Assembly: GCF_017487345.1 (NCBI RefSeq)
Contig: NZ_CP062006.1
Span: forward strand, 3,214,501-3,278,500
Length of the DNA: 64,000 nucleotides
Reading direction: 5' to 3'
Origin: Brevundimonas pondensis
GTDB taxonomy: Bacteria > Pseudomonadota > Alphaproteobacteria > Caulobacterales > Caulobacteraceae
The translations under genes and the position numbers were made by a program. The notes below the pieces were generated by a model. That model did not search any database. It saw only the letters and a list, made by a program, of their open reading frames with translations, and was not told the origin of the DNA. Shown one piece after another: positions 1-8,959 of the stretch. The number at the start of each line of letters is the position of its first letter. Position 1 is the first letter of the stretch.

Positions 1-20
1 GCGCCGGTCCCGACCCGCTG

Positions 21-584
21 ATGCTGCGCCTCGACCGGATAGAGGACCTGCCCGGCCTCAAGCGCGTCGCGCCTCAACGCTCGACGCAGCGGCTGGTGCT
101 CGCCGCCCTGGCAGCAGCGGCCTGGCCGCCGCTGCTGATCACCCTGCTCGTCTGGCCGCCCGAGAACTGGGCTTCGGGCGTCGACACGGACTGGCGGCTG
201 GTGTTGCTCGTCCTGGGCCTGATCGCCGCGCCCGTCGGCCTGTGGTTGTTGCGCCAGACCCATGCGCGGGTCGGCCGCCCCTCGACCCGCCTCGGCGTGG
301 TTTGCCGGTTCATGGTGTTCGGCGGATTGCTGGCCGCCGGGGTTCAGACCCTGATCGCCGTCATCATGTCCCTGCTGTCGGTGGCCGCGTCGCAAAGTCT
401 GATCCAGGGCCTGGGCGCGATGGAGACCACCCTGTTGATCTTCGGCGTCGCCGGCCTGCCGCTGGCGGTTCTGGTGGGCGTCAGCTACGCCCTGTGGGCC
501 GGTCTGTGCGTGGCCTTCATCGCCTTTGCGCCCGCGCCCGTCGTCAAGGACCGCATGGGTCTTATGCAGAACGGCGCCGGCTGA
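21..584 (+). CDS. Hypothetical multi-pass membrane protein, possibly 5'-partial
   Basis: I do not recognise a named family. The 187-residue product has about four hydrophobic segments, near residues 26-46, 59-78, 92-121 and 135-170, joined by short Arg-rich loops, so it is very likely an inner-membrane protein. The first 25 residues are charged and cytoplasmic-looking. The frame stays open to the left edge of the window with no stop, so the ATG at 21 may be internal and the gene may start outside. It lies about 75 bp before a DUF418 gene on the same strand, which may form a loose membrane-protein pair. No function can be assigned. Confidence 0.6.
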   Translation: MLRLDRIEDLPGLKRVAPQRSTQRLVLAALAAAAWPPLLITLLVWPPENWASGVDTDWRLVLLVLGLIAAPVGLWLLRQTHARVGRPSTRLGVVCRFMVFGGLLAAGVQTLIAVIMSLLSVAASQSLIQGLGAMETTLLIFGVAGLPLAVLVGVSYALWAGLCVAFIAFAPAPVVKDRMGLMQNGAG

Positions 585-660
585 CATTACAGCGATTTAA
601 GGTGCCTCGCCGAACTTGGACCCGCATGAGCGGCGAAGTTCAACGGGGGAAGCCGGCTCC

Positions 661-1896
661 ATGATCGATCAGACGAAACCAGTGGATACGCCGCGCCCCG
701 TGGCCGTCGGTGCGCGCATCCAGACCCTGGACGTGCTCCGCGGCGTCGCTGTTCTGGGCATATTGGCGGTCAACGCCGCCGCCTTCGCCCTGCCCATGGC
801 GGCGGCCATGGCGCCCGAACAGTCGCCCTTTCCCCTGGTCGGAGCCGCAGCCGTGGCCCATTGGACGGTCGAGGTCTTCTTCCACCAGAAGTTCGTCACC
901 CTCTTTTCCATGCTGTTCGGCGTCTCGATCTTTCTGGTCGGCGACGAACGCGGGAACGAGGCGCGCGGGCGGCTGTTGCGGCGTCGCCTGTTCTGGCTGG
1001 CCCTGTTCGGCCTGATCCACGGCGCCGCCTTCTGGTACGGCGACATCCTTCTGCTCTACGCCTGGTCCGGGCTATTCGTCATGCTGATGCGCTCCATGTC
1101 GCCCCGCTCGCTGATCCTGTTCGGGGCCGCCGCCACCCTGGGCCTGGCCACGCTCCAAGCCGGGACCATGTGGCTCACCGCCAACGGCCCGGCCGCTCTG
1201 GCCGACGCCCTCAGCGACGAGTCCATGGCCCTGGCCGAAGGCGCCGTGTCCGCCAGCATCGCGGCCTATCGCAGCGGCTGGCCGGCTGGCCTGATCGAAA
1301 ACCTCAAGGCCTGGGGCTTCCTGCAAGGCATGAGTCTGTTCGGCTATGTCTTCTCGACCGTACCGCTGATGATGCTGGGCCTGGGCCTGTTCAAGGTCGG
1401 CTTTTTCCATGGCCGCCTGCCGACCCGGATCTATCTGGCCCTGATGGTCGTGGGCGGCGCCCTGCTGGCCCTCCTGGGCGTTCTGGAATGGCGCGAAATC
1501 ATGGCCGGGCCTGGCGTCGAGGCCACCAGCGGCTGGTCCGAGGTTGTCGCCTCCTATCCGATCTTCATCACCCTGGCCTACGCCAGCGGGCTGATCCTGC
1601 TGACCTCACGCGGGGTCGGCTGGGTGCGCCGGATCTTCGCTCCCGTCGGGCAGATGGCCTTCACCAACTACCTGACCCAGACCCTGATCATGACCAGCCT
1701 CTTCTATATGCCGTGGGGGCCGCGCCTGATGGGACAGGTCGACTATCCGGGCCAGTGGGCCATCGTCGTCGCCGTCTGGGCCTTGCAGCTGATCTGGTCG
1801 CCGCTGTGGCTGAGCCGCTTCCGCATGGGACCGCTGGAGTGGCTGTGGCGCCGCCTCAGCTATGGTCACGACCTGCCGTTGCGTCGCCAGACCTGA
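661..1896 (+). CDS. DUF418 domain-containing (YeiB-like) membrane protein
   Basis: This 411-residue polytopic membrane protein starts with the typical DUF418/YeiB N-terminus (LDVLRGVAVLGILAVNAAAF). About ten hydrophobic segments follow, and the C-terminal half carries the DUF418 block around GQMAFTNYLTQT. YeiB-like proteins are inner-membrane proteins of unclear function, thought to act as transporters or acyltransferase-like proteins. The frame could be extended to 616, but ATG 661 has a purine-rich GGGGGA 11 nt upstream and gives the expected N-terminus. The next gene, hisS, starts 55 bp downstream and is probably unrelated in function. Confidence 0.85.
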   Translation: MIDQTKPVDTPRPVAVGARIQTLDVLRGVAVLGILAVNAAAFALPMAAAMAPEQSPFPLVGAAAVAHWTVEVFFHQKFVTLFSMLFGVSIFLVGDERGNEARGRLLRRRLFWLALFGLIHGAAFWYGDILLLYAWSGLFVMLMRSMSPRSLILFGAAATLGLATLQAGTMWLTANGPAALADALSDESMALAEGAVSASIAAYRSGWPAGLIENLKAWGFLQGMSLFGYVFSTVPLMMLGLGLFKVGFFHGRLPTRIYLALMVVGGALLALLGVLEWREIMAGPGVEATSGWSEVVASYPIFITLAYASGLILLTSRGVGWVRRIFAPVGQMAFTNYLTQTLIMTSLFYMPWGPRLMGQVDYPGQWAIVVAVWALQLIWSPLWLSRFRMGPLEWLWRRLSYGHDLPLRRQT

Positions 1897-1951
1897 CCGC
1901 GGCGCCAGACGGCAAGTTGCAGCCGGTCCGCCGATGGCTTAATCGCGCGAC

Positions 1952-3445
1952 ATGACCGACGAAGCCCCCATCCGCCCCGAAGCCCGTTCTCCGCGCGGGT
2001 TCGCCGACCGTCGCGGCCGCGACCTGACCGCCGAGCGCCGCATCGTCGCGCGCGTGTCCGAGGTCTACGAGCGCTGGGGCTTCGAGCCGCTGGAGACCCC
2101 GGCCTTCGAATACGCCGACGCCCTGGGCAAGTTCCTGCCCGACGCCGACCGTCCCAACGAGGGTGTCTTCGCCCTGCAGGACGACGCCGGGTCGGATGAA
2201 CCGGGCGAGTGGATGGCCCTGCGCTACGACCACACAGCCCCCCTGGCCCGCTTCGCCGCCCAGAACTGGGAGACCCTGCCCAAGCCCTTCCGCCGCTACG
2301 CCTATGGTCCGGTCTGGCGCAACGAGAAGCCCGGCCCCGGCCGCTTCCGCGAGTTCTGGCAGTGCGACGCCGACACCGTCGGCTCGGACCGCCCCGAGGC
2401 TGACGCCGAGATCATCGCCATGGGCTGCGAGGGTCTGCGCGCCGCCGGCCTCGGCGACGGCCAGTCGGTGATCCGCGTCTCCAACCGCAAGCTGTTCGAC
2501 GGCCTGTTCGACGCGGGCGGCGTGACCGACGCGGTCCAGCGCCTGACCGCCCTGCGCGCCATCGACAAGTTCGACCGTTTGGGTCTGGAGGGCGTGCGCG
2601 CCCTGCTGGGCGAGGGCCGCATGGATGAATCCGGCGACTACACCAAGGGCGCCCGCCTCCCCGCCGCCGTCATCGGCGCGGTCGAGGCCTTCCTCGTCTC
2701 GGCCGAGACCCCCGGCCTGAGCCGTGCGGGCGTTCTGGACGCCGTGGCCAAGGCCGGCGCCTCGCTGGGCGCCGCGGGCGAAGCCGCCCTGGCTGAACTG
2801 TCGGCCATCGACCGCGCCCTGACCGCCATGCGCGTCGGCGAGGCCGAGGTGAAGTTCGACCCAACCATCGTGCGCGGCTTGGAATACTACACCGGCGCCG
2901 TGTTCGAGGCCGAACTGCTGCTCGACACCAAGGACGACAAGGGCCGGGCCGTGCGCTTCGGCTCCATCGGCGGCGGCGGCCGCTATGACGACCTGGTCGC
3001 CCGCTTCACCGGCCAGTCTGTTCCGGCCACCGGCTTCTCCTTCGGCGTGTCGCGTCTGGCCTCGGCCCTGCGCGCCGCCGGCCGCGGCGCCGACGACGCT
3101 GTGCGCGGCCCGGTCGTGGTCATCGTCTTCTCCGAAGACGACATGCAGCACTATCTCGACGCCGTGTCGGAACTGCGCGCCGCCGGCATCGCCGCCGAGC
3201 TCTACCTCGGTCGCGCCGGCATGAAGGCCCAGATGAAGTACGCCGATCGCCGCGGCTCGCCAGCCGTGGTCATTCTCGGCGGCGACGAGCTGGCCGCGGG
3301 CGAGGTCACCATCAAGGATCTGGACGCCGGACGCGCCCGCGCGGGCGCCATCGCAGACAACGAGGCCTGGAAGGCCGAACGTCCCGGGCAGCAAAAGGTG
3401 GCCCGCAGCGCACTGGTCGGAACCATCCGCGCCATTATCGAATAA
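1952..3445 (+). CDS. hisS: Histidine--tRNA ligase
   Basis: Class II aminoacyl-tRNA synthetase that charges tRNA-His with histidine in the cytoplasm. Visible signatures are the motif 2 region around residues 118-135 (WRNEKPGPGRFREFWQCDAD), the histidine-specific GLEYYTGAVFEA block near residue 308, motif 3 (GFSFGVSRL) near residue 360, and a C-terminal anticodon-binding domain. At 497 residues it is longer than the roughly 424 of the E. coli enzyme. The REFWQCDAD motif resembles eukaryotic and Caulobacter-type HisRS, the group known to charge an unusual tRNA-His. The gene stands alone. A strong terminator lies about 195 bp past its stop, with a possible independent small RNA in between. Confidence 0.97.
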   Translation: MTDEAPIRPEARSPRGFADRRGRDLTAERRIVARVSEVYERWGFEPLETPAFEYADALGKFLPDADRPNEGVFALQDDAGSDEPGEWMALRYDHTAPLARFAAQNWETLPKPFRRYAYGPVWRNEKPGPGRFREFWQCDADTVGSDRPEADAEIIAMGCEGLRAAGLGDGQSVIRVSNRKLFDGLFDAGGVTDAVQRLTALRAIDKFDRLGLEGVRALLGEGRMDESGDYTKGARLPAAVIGAVEAFLVSAETPGLSRAGVLDAVAKAGASLGAAGEAALAELSAIDRALTAMRVGEAEVKFDPTIVRGLEYYTGAVFEAELLLDTKDDKGRAVRFGSIGGGGRYDDLVARFTGQSVPATGFSFGVSRLASALRAAGRGADDAVRGPVVVIVFSEDDMQHYLDAVSELRAAGIAAELYLGRAGMKAQMKYADRRGSPAVVILGGDELAAGEVTIKDLDAGRARAGAIADNEAWKAERPGQQKVARSALVGTIRAIIE

Positions 3446-3555
3446 GCTTCGATTAAATCCACGTCGCGGACATGGGTTATCGACGTTTAGTCATAAATGC
3501 CTGCTTTTTGGCGCCTGGCTCGATTGACTTGCCCCCCGCCTTCGCGTCATTTGGT

Positions 3556-3676
3556 CTCACTCGAGAGGCGCAGCGATCAAACGCAGCGACATCTTGAAGG
3601 CGTTTCGGGGAGGAAACGTCCGCTCCCTAGAGAGCGATAAAGCCCGCTGCGATGTATCCCCCGCAGCGGGCTTTTT
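3556..3676 (+). ncRNA. Candidate small RNA downstream of hisS
   Basis: The 195 bp between the hisS stop and its terminator are less GC-rich and carry a TTGACT hexamer at 3524-3529, a plausible -35; the -10 is not clear. The RNA downstream would contain three successive hairpins. The first is an 8-bp stem at 3599-3606/3613-3620 with loop GGGGAG. The second is a 5-bp stem at 3621-3625/3632-3636. The third is the 13-bp terminator stem. No credible reading frame covers it. The purine-rich loop looks like a Shine-Dalgarno sequence. It could instead be only the hisS 3' untranslated region. I matched it to no known RNA family. Confidence 0.35.
3639..3676 (+). terminator. Rho-independent terminator after hisS / candidate sRNA
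   Basis: Perfect 13-bp stem AAAGCCCGCTGCG at 3639-3651 paired with 3662-3674, a 10-nt loop, and a run of five T on the plus strand. The minus-strand side has only three T, so the main direction is plus. Confidence 0.85.
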
Positions 3677-3764
3677 CATGCCTGAAAGCCAACCGCTCCG
3701 CCCACAGATCGGCGTAATCACACCACACCTATCGAAGGGCCGTCGATAATTGGACGCCGCCATG

Positions 3765-3796
3765 AAAAAGGGCCGGAGCGTCGCCGCTCCGGCCCT
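3765..3796 (-). terminator. Terminator of the M13 peptidase gene
   Basis: Twelve-bp stem (3769-3780 with 3785-3796) closed by a TCGC loop. Read on the minus strand it ends in five T. It lies about 23 bp past the peptidase stop codon. Confidence 0.85.
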
Positions 3797-3818
3797 CTTC
3801 ATTCATCAAACGACGCCC

Positions 3819-5945
3819 TTACCAGATGCGGACGCGGTCTTCCGGCGCGAGGTAGTATTTCGAACCCGGCTTGACGCCAAAGGCTTCGTACCAGGCGTCC
3901 ACGTTGCGGACCGGGCCGATCACGCGGAACTCGGCCGGGCTGTGCGGGTCGGTCGCGATCTGGTTCTTCAGCGCGTCCTCACGATACTTCGACTGCCAGA
4001 CCTGGGCCCAGCCGTAGAAGAAGCGCTGGTCCCCGGTCGTCCCGTCGATCACCGGCGCGGACTGGCCGTTCAGCGACAGGTGATAGGCCTCCAGACCCAC
4101 AGCCGTGCCAGCGGCGTCGCCGATGTTCTCGCCCATGGTCAGGCCGCCCTGGACGTGGAAGCCCGGCAGCGGCTCATAGGAATCGTACTGGGCGCCCAGA
4201 CGCTTGGTCAGGCCCTCAAAATTGGCCTTGTCCTGATCGGTCCACCAGTTGCGCAGCACGCCGTCGCCGTCGGACTTGGAACCCTGGTCGTCGAAGCCGT
4301 GGCCGATCTCGTGGCCGATGACGCCGCCGATGCCGCCATAGTTGACGGCCGGGTCCGCGTTCGGATCGAAGAAGGGCGGCTGCAGGATGGCGGCCGGGAA
4401 GACGATCTCGTTGTTGGCCGAGTTGTAGTAGGCGTTCACGGTCTGGGGCGTCATGCCCCACTCGGCCTTGTCGACCGGCTTGTTCAGACGGTTGAGCTGA
4501 TAGTTCCACTGGAACTGGCCCAGACGCTGCGTATTGCCGAACAGGTCGTCCGGCCGGATTTCCAGAGCGGAATAATCACGCCATTTCTCGGGGTAGCCGA
4601 TCTTGACGGTGAACTTGCGCAGCTTCTCCTGGGCCGCCGCCTTCGTCTCGGCGCCCATCCAGGTCAGGTTGTCGATGCGGTGCGACAGGGCGGTGCGCAG
4701 GTTGGCGACCAGCTCTTCCATCTTGGCCTTGGATTCGGCGGGGAAGTATTCGGCGACGTACAGACGACCCGCCGCCTCGCCCAGCGAACCCTCGGCAAAG
4801 CTGATGGCGCGCTTTTCACGCGTGCGCTGTTCGGGTTGCCCCGACAGATCGCGCGAACGGAACTCCCACTGGGCGTCCGAGAAGCGCTTGGACAGGCTGC
4901 CGGCGGCGTCGTCGGTGGTGTGGAAGGCCTGCCAGGCCTGCAGGGTGTCGATCGGCGCTTCGGCGAAGATAGCCGCGATCTTGGGCATGGCCGTGTTCTG
5001 GCGCACGATGAGGCGGTCGATCGAACCCAGGCCCGCCGCGTTGAAATAGCCGTTCCAGTCAAAGCCCGGCGCCTCGGCGGCCAGGGTCCGGATAGTGTAC
5101 TCGTTGTAGGTCTTGTCGCGGTTGCGGTTCTCGATCGGGGTCCAGTGAGCCTCGGCGATCTTGGTCTCCAGGGCCACGATGGCGGCGGCGTGACCAGCCG
5201 GGTCGGCCCAGCCGATATTGGTCAGCATCCGCTCGATATAGGCCTGGTACTTCTCTTTCTTGTCCGCGAAGCGGGCGTCCAGATAGTAGTCGCGGTTCGG
5301 CAGGCCGATGCCCGACTGGCCGGTCGTCACGGCGTAGCGGGTCGGGTTCTTCTGATCGATGGTGATGCCGGTGCCGAAGAAGGACGAGCCGACGCGGCCT
5401 TGCGTCTGCCCCATGTAGGCGGCGATCTTCGCGTGGGTGTCGGCGGCGCGGATGGCGGCCAGGAAGGGCTGCAGCGGTTGGGCGTCCAGCCGTTCGATGC
5501 GCGCTTCATCAATATAGCTGCGGTAGGCGTCGGCGATCTTCTGCTCATCTGAACCGGCCGTCAGGTCGGTGCGAGCGGCCAGCCCCTGAACCAGGGCCTT
5601 CATGCGGTTGTCCGACAGTTCACGCAGCAGGGCGAACGAACCGTAGGACGTGCGATCCGACGGAATCTCGAGCTTGTCGAAAGCCGCGCCGTTGGCATAG
5701 CGGAAGAAGCTGTCGCCCGGCGAAACCGAGGTGTCGCGCCCGGACATGTCGAAACCCCAGGTTCCGTAACGCGGCGCTTCAGTGCCCTGCCACCCTGTCA
5801 CGCCGCCCTGGGGCGCCGGGCTCTGGAACAGTTCGAAAACCGTGCAGGCGTCATCGACGCAGGCATGGTCGTGACCATCGCCGGCGAAGGCCGCGGCGGG
5901 CATCAACAGGGCGCCTGCAGCGGCCCCGACAAGCAGTTTCTTCAT
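3819..5945 (-). CDS. M13 family metallopeptidase (neprilysin/PepO-like)
   Basis: Zinc endopeptidase of the neprilysin family, expected to act in the periplasm on small peptides. The 708-residue product begins with a signal peptide (MKKLLVGAAAGALLMPAAAFA). It then carries the M13 N-terminal domain and the zinc-binding HEIGH motif near residues 545-549, in the block GGVIGHEIGHGFDDQG. The GENIGD motif supplying the third ligand follows, and the family ending YLAPEDRVRIW closes the protein. Length fits the family. An AGGA Shine-Dalgarno lies 9 nt before the ATG. It is transcribed alone, divergent from the Kef-type antiporter, and has its own terminator. Confidence 0.95.
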   Translation of the reverse strand: MKKLLVGAAAGALLMPAAAFAGDGHDHACVDDACTVFELFQSPAPQGGVTGWQGTEAPRYGTWGFDMSGRDTSVSPGDSFFRYANGAAFDKLEIPSDRTSYGSFALLRELSDNRMKALVQGLAARTDLTAGSDEQKIADAYRSYIDEARIERLDAQPLQPFLAAIRAADTHAKIAAYMGQTQGRVGSSFFGTGITIDQKNPTRYAVTTGQSGIGLPNRDYYLDARFADKKEKYQAYIERMLTNIGWADPAGHAAAIVALETKIAEAHWTPIENRNRDKTYNEYTIRTLAAEAPGFDWNGYFNAAGLGSIDRLIVRQNTAMPKIAAIFAEAPIDTLQAWQAFHTTDDAAGSLSKRFSDAQWEFRSRDLSGQPEQRTREKRAISFAEGSLGEAAGRLYVAEYFPAESKAKMEELVANLRTALSHRIDNLTWMGAETKAAAQEKLRKFTVKIGYPEKWRDYSALEIRPDDLFGNTQRLGQFQWNYQLNRLNKPVDKAEWGMTPQTVNAYYNSANNEIVFPAAILQPPFFDPNADPAVNYGGIGGVIGHEIGHGFDDQGSKSDGDGVLRNWWTDQDKANFEGLTKRLGAQYDSYEPLPGFHVQGGLTMGENIGDAAGTAVGLEAYHLSLNGQSAPVIDGTTGDQRFFYGWAQVWQSKYREDALKNQIATDPHSPAEFRVIGPVRNVDAWYEAFGVKPGSKYYLAPEDRVRIW

Positions 5946-6098
5946 CAGTGAAATCCTAAAATCAGCCCCGAAGCTCAGGTCGCCAGGACCCTAATCCCGG
6001 CACGAGCGCCCACGCGTCTTAAAAAAAGTTCATCAAAGTATCGAGCCCGCTCGCCAGACTGTGATGAGAGGCGCCACATTGAGCTTCACGGAGGACGA

Positions 6099-7961
6099 AT
6101 GGCCCAGGCACACGGCGGCGAGTACAGGGATCTGGTGGTGTTTCTGGCCGCCGCGGGCGTGGTCGTGCCGCTGTTCAATCGTCTGAAGATCAGCCCGGTC
6201 CTGGGCTTCCTGGCCGCTGGCGTTCTGCTGGGTCCCGACGGCCTGGGGCGCTTCGCCCAGTCGGGCGGATGGCTCAGCTGGCTGACGATAGGCGACCAGG
6301 CCCAGATCCGTCAGTTGTCTGAACTGGGCGTGGCCTTCCTGCTGTTCATGATCGGGCTGGAGCTGTCGTGGGAGCGGCTCAAGGCCATGCGCCGCCTGGT
6401 CTTCGGCCTGGGCATGTTGCAGATCGCGCTGTGCGCCGTGGCCATCGCCGTAGTCTTCATGGTCCTGGGCCAGGCTCTGGCCGGCGCCGCCGTTCTGGGC
6501 ATGGGCCTGGCCCTGTCGTCGACTGCCGTGGTCATGCCGGTTCTGGCCGCGCAAGGAAGAATCAACAGCGAGACGGGCCGGGCCACCTTCGCCGTCCTTC
6601 TGGCCCAGGACGTGGCCGTCGCCCCTATCCTGATCACCGTCACCGTCCTGGCGTCCCTGGCCCAAAGCGGAAGCTCCGTCGAACCCGCGGAACTGGGACG
6701 CGCCCTCTTCACCCTGGCCCCGGCTGCGGGAGGACTGTTCCTGATGGTTCTGCTGGGCCGCCTGGTGCTGCGCCCCATGTTCCGTTCGGTCGCCCGCGCC
6801 CAGCATCGCGGCGAGGGCCGCGAATTATTCGTCGCGGCCTCGCTTCTCGTCGTCGTGGCCGCTGGCGTCGCCGCCCAGGCGGTTGGTCTGTCCATGAGCC
6901 TGGGCGCCCTGGTCGCCGGGGTCCTGCTGGCCGAAACCGAGTTCCGTCGCGAGGTCGAGGTGGCCATCGACCCCTTCAAGGGCTTGCTGCTCGGCGTCTT
7001 CTTCATCGGCGTCGGCATCAGTCTGGATCTGGATGCTGTCGCGGCCGACCCGGTCACGGTCCTGGGCCTGGCCGGCGGCCTGATCCTGCTCAAGGCCCTG
7101 GTCGTCTTCGTCCTGGCGCGCGCCTGGGGCCTGGCCGCCCGCTCGGCGATTGAAACAGCCCTGATTCTGGGACCTGCGGGCGAGTTCGCCTTCGTCATCC
7201 TGTCCACCGGACTGGTCGAGGGCCTGGCGACGCCCGACCTGACCCGCAAGGCCATGCTGGCGGCCACCCTCAGCATGTTCACCGTCCCCCTGCTCGCCGT
7301 CCTCGCCCGCGTCCTGACCGAAAGGGCTGCACCCGCCGCCGATCCCGAGATCAAAGGCCTGTCTCCGGACGCCGCCGTGCTGGCCCCAGACGGCGCCGTG
7401 CTGATTGTCGGTTTCGGCCGCGTCGGACGACTGGTGGGCGAACTGCTGGCCGAGCACGATCAACGCTTCATCGCCCTGGACGCCGACCCGACCTCGGTCA
7501 GGTCCGGACGAGCAGACGGCTTCGAGGTCTACTACGGCGACGCGGCCCGACCGGAGATGCTGAGCGCCTGCGGCCTGGATGCGGCGCGCGCCCTGATCGT
7601 CACCATGGATAGCCCGACCAAGGTCGATGAGGTGGTCAAGGCGGCCCGCGCCCTGCGTCCCGACCTGATCCTGATCGCTCGCGCCCGCGACGATCGGCAT
7701 GCCGCCCGCCTCTACGCCCTGGGCGTGACAGACGCTGTTCCCGAGACGACGGAAGCCAGTCTTCAACTGGCCGAAAACACCTTGGTGGATCTGGGCGTGC
7801 CGATGGGGCTTGTTCTGGCCTCGATCCATGAGCGCCGCGACGGGTTCCGTCAGACCTTCCAGGCGGCGGCGCCGGATGGCCGTGGCGCTCGACCGGCCCG
7901 CGCCTTCCGCACCCTGCGCGCCTCCGCCCCGGACCTTGGCGCCGAAGGCTCGAGTAAGTAA
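6099..7961 (+). CDS. Kef-type cation:proton antiporter (CPA2 family)
   Basis: Monovalent cation (probably K+)/H+ antiporter of the inner membrane. The first 405 residues or so form the Na+/H+-exchanger-type domain of about 12 transmembrane segments, with the family-like LGFLAAGVLLGPDGL near residue 35. Residues about 433-550 form a cytosolic TrkA-N/RCK domain with a Rossmann nucleotide motif (VLIVGFGRVGR). The 620-residue length matches KefB/KefC. A strong GGAGGA Shine-Dalgarno precedes ATG 6099. No KefF/KefG-type ancillary oxidoreductase is adjacent, so glutathione gating cannot be inferred. It is divergent from the M13 peptidase gene. Confidence 0.92.
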   Translation: MAQAHGGEYRDLVVFLAAAGVVVPLFNRLKISPVLGFLAAGVLLGPDGLGRFAQSGGWLSWLTIGDQAQIRQLSELGVAFLLFMIGLELSWERLKAMRRLVFGLGMLQIALCAVAIAVVFMVLGQALAGAAVLGMGLALSSTAVVMPVLAAQGRINSETGRATFAVLLAQDVAVAPILITVTVLASLAQSGSSVEPAELGRALFTLAPAAGGLFLMVLLGRLVLRPMFRSVARAQHRGEGRELFVAASLLVVVAAGVAAQAVGLSMSLGALVAGVLLAETEFRREVEVAIDPFKGLLLGVFFIGVGISLDLDAVAADPVTVLGLAGGLILLKALVVFVLARAWGLAARSAIETALILGPAGEFAFVILSTGLVEGLATPDLTRKAMLAATLSMFTVPLLAVLARVLTERAAPAADPEIKGLSPDAAVLAPDGAVLIVGFGRVGRLVGELLAEHDQRFIALDADPTSVRSGRADGFEVYYGDAARPEMLSACGLDAARALIVTMDSPTKVDEVVKAARALRPDLILIARARDDRHAARLYALGVTDAVPETTEASLQLAENTLVDLGVPMGLVLASIHERRDGFRQTFQAAAPDGRGARPARAFRTLRASAPDLGAEGSSK

Positions 7962-8018
7962 AATCCCTTATTCTGATTGACGTTAAGGTCAAGCTTGAGC
8001 AAGACTTGAGTTTGTTTC

Positions 8019-8036
8019 ATGACCCATTTTGGTCAT
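8019..8036. promoter_or_regulatory. Inverted repeat upstream of tetR-type gene (candidate operator)
   Basis: ATGACC-CATTTT-GGTCAT is a perfect 6-6-6 palindrome in an AT-richer stretch 160-180 bp before the TetR-family start. It is flanked by TTTCAT (8016) and ATGAAA (8046), so the symmetry extends loosely. Autorepressor sites of TetR proteins commonly look like this. The link is inferred from position only. Confidence 0.4.
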
Positions 8037-8196
8037 TGTTCGGTGATGAAAGTTCGTCCTTCCCCCCATGGGACGTCGTTCGTCGCCGGGTTCGTGGTTC
8101 TCGCCGAGGCGGCGTCGACCTGTACCTGACGGCTTTGATGTTCCTTCACGACGGCGAGGCGCTTTCGCCCTCCCGAGCTGCCAGAGTATTTTGCTG

Positions 8197-8856
8197 ATGC
8201 GTGAGACCACCCTGTCCGCCCACGAGGCTGCCGAGGCCGAGGGCCAGCCCCGGCTGAACCGCCGCCAGGCCGCCAAGATTCGCACCCGTCAGAAGGTGCT
8301 GGACGCCGCGCGCGCCCTGTTCGCCGAGCGCGGCTACGACGCCGCCACCATCCGCGACATCGCCAAGGGCGCGGGTATGTCCACCGGCGCGGTCTTCGCC
8401 AACTTCCAGGACAAGGCGGAACTGTTCGAGTGTGTCTTCGCCGAGGAAATGGGCGGACTGCTGCAGGACATCCAGACGGCCGCCGGTCATGAAGGCCGCG
8501 TCGCCGAGCGCCTGGCCGAGGGCCTGACCGCCGGTTACCACCGCTCGCTGGAGCACCTGCCGCTGATGCAGGCGATGATCGCCCGCTCCTGGTTCCAGCC
8601 CGAGGCCGCCGACGAACGTTCGCGCACCTTCGTCAAGCCGATCATCGAGGCCATCATCGCCGTGCTGCAGGCCGGCATCCGCGAAGGCGAACTGCGCCAG
8701 GATCTGGACCAGCTGGTCATGGGCCGGATGATCTGGGACGTCTTCGTCGCCAACTTCCGCTACGCCGCCTACGACCACTGGGGCATCGAGGAACTGACGC
8801 CGCACATCCGCAAGCAGCTGGACCTGATCCTCTCAAGCCAGCTGGCGCGTCAGTAG
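8197..8856 (+). CDS. TetR/AcrR family transcriptional regulator
   Basis: A 219-residue repressor-type regulator. The N-terminal TetR DNA-binding domain spans residues about 26-70 (ARALFAERGYDAATIRDIAK, then the recognition helix GMSTGAVFANF). A helical ligand-binding domain of unknown specificity follows. The frame is open further upstream, but ATG 8197 gives the normal distance to the helix-turn-helix, and the upstream residues look non-coding. The Shine-Dalgarno is weak. No efflux pump or enzyme gene is co-oriented next to it, so the target is unknown. The upstream palindrome at 8019-8036 suggests autoregulation. Confidence 0.9.
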   Translation: MRETTLSAHEAAEAEGQPRLNRRQAAKIRTRQKVLDAARALFAERGYDAATIRDIAKGAGMSTGAVFANFQDKAELFECVFAEEMGGLLQDIQTAAGHEGRVAERLAEGLTAGYHRSLEHLPLMQAMIARSWFQPEAADERSRTFVKPIIEAIIAVLQAGIREGELRQDLDQLVMGRMIWDVFVANFRYAAYDHWGIEELTPHIRKQLDLILSSQLARQ

Positions 8857-8870
8857 GCTGACGCATTCTT

Positions 8871-8895
8871 GGAGGGCCGCGGTCGTCGGCCCTCC
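8871..8895 (+). terminator. GC-rich hairpin after the TetR gene
   Basis: Nine-bp stem (GGAGGGCCG with CGGCCCTCC) 15 bp after the stop codon, without a T run. It may act as a weak or Rho-assisted terminator. Confidence 0.4.
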
Positions 8896-8959
8896 GGGAC
8901 CTCCCGATCCGACGCGGCCTGGCGCTTCGCGCGCGCCAGACAAGATACCGCAGCGAAAA

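Noticed and set aside
8006..8196. Short plus-strand frame (63 codons) upstream of the TetR gene
   Set aside because: It would start with TTG without a ribosome binding site, and its composition looks non-coding; the region reads better as a regulatory leader.
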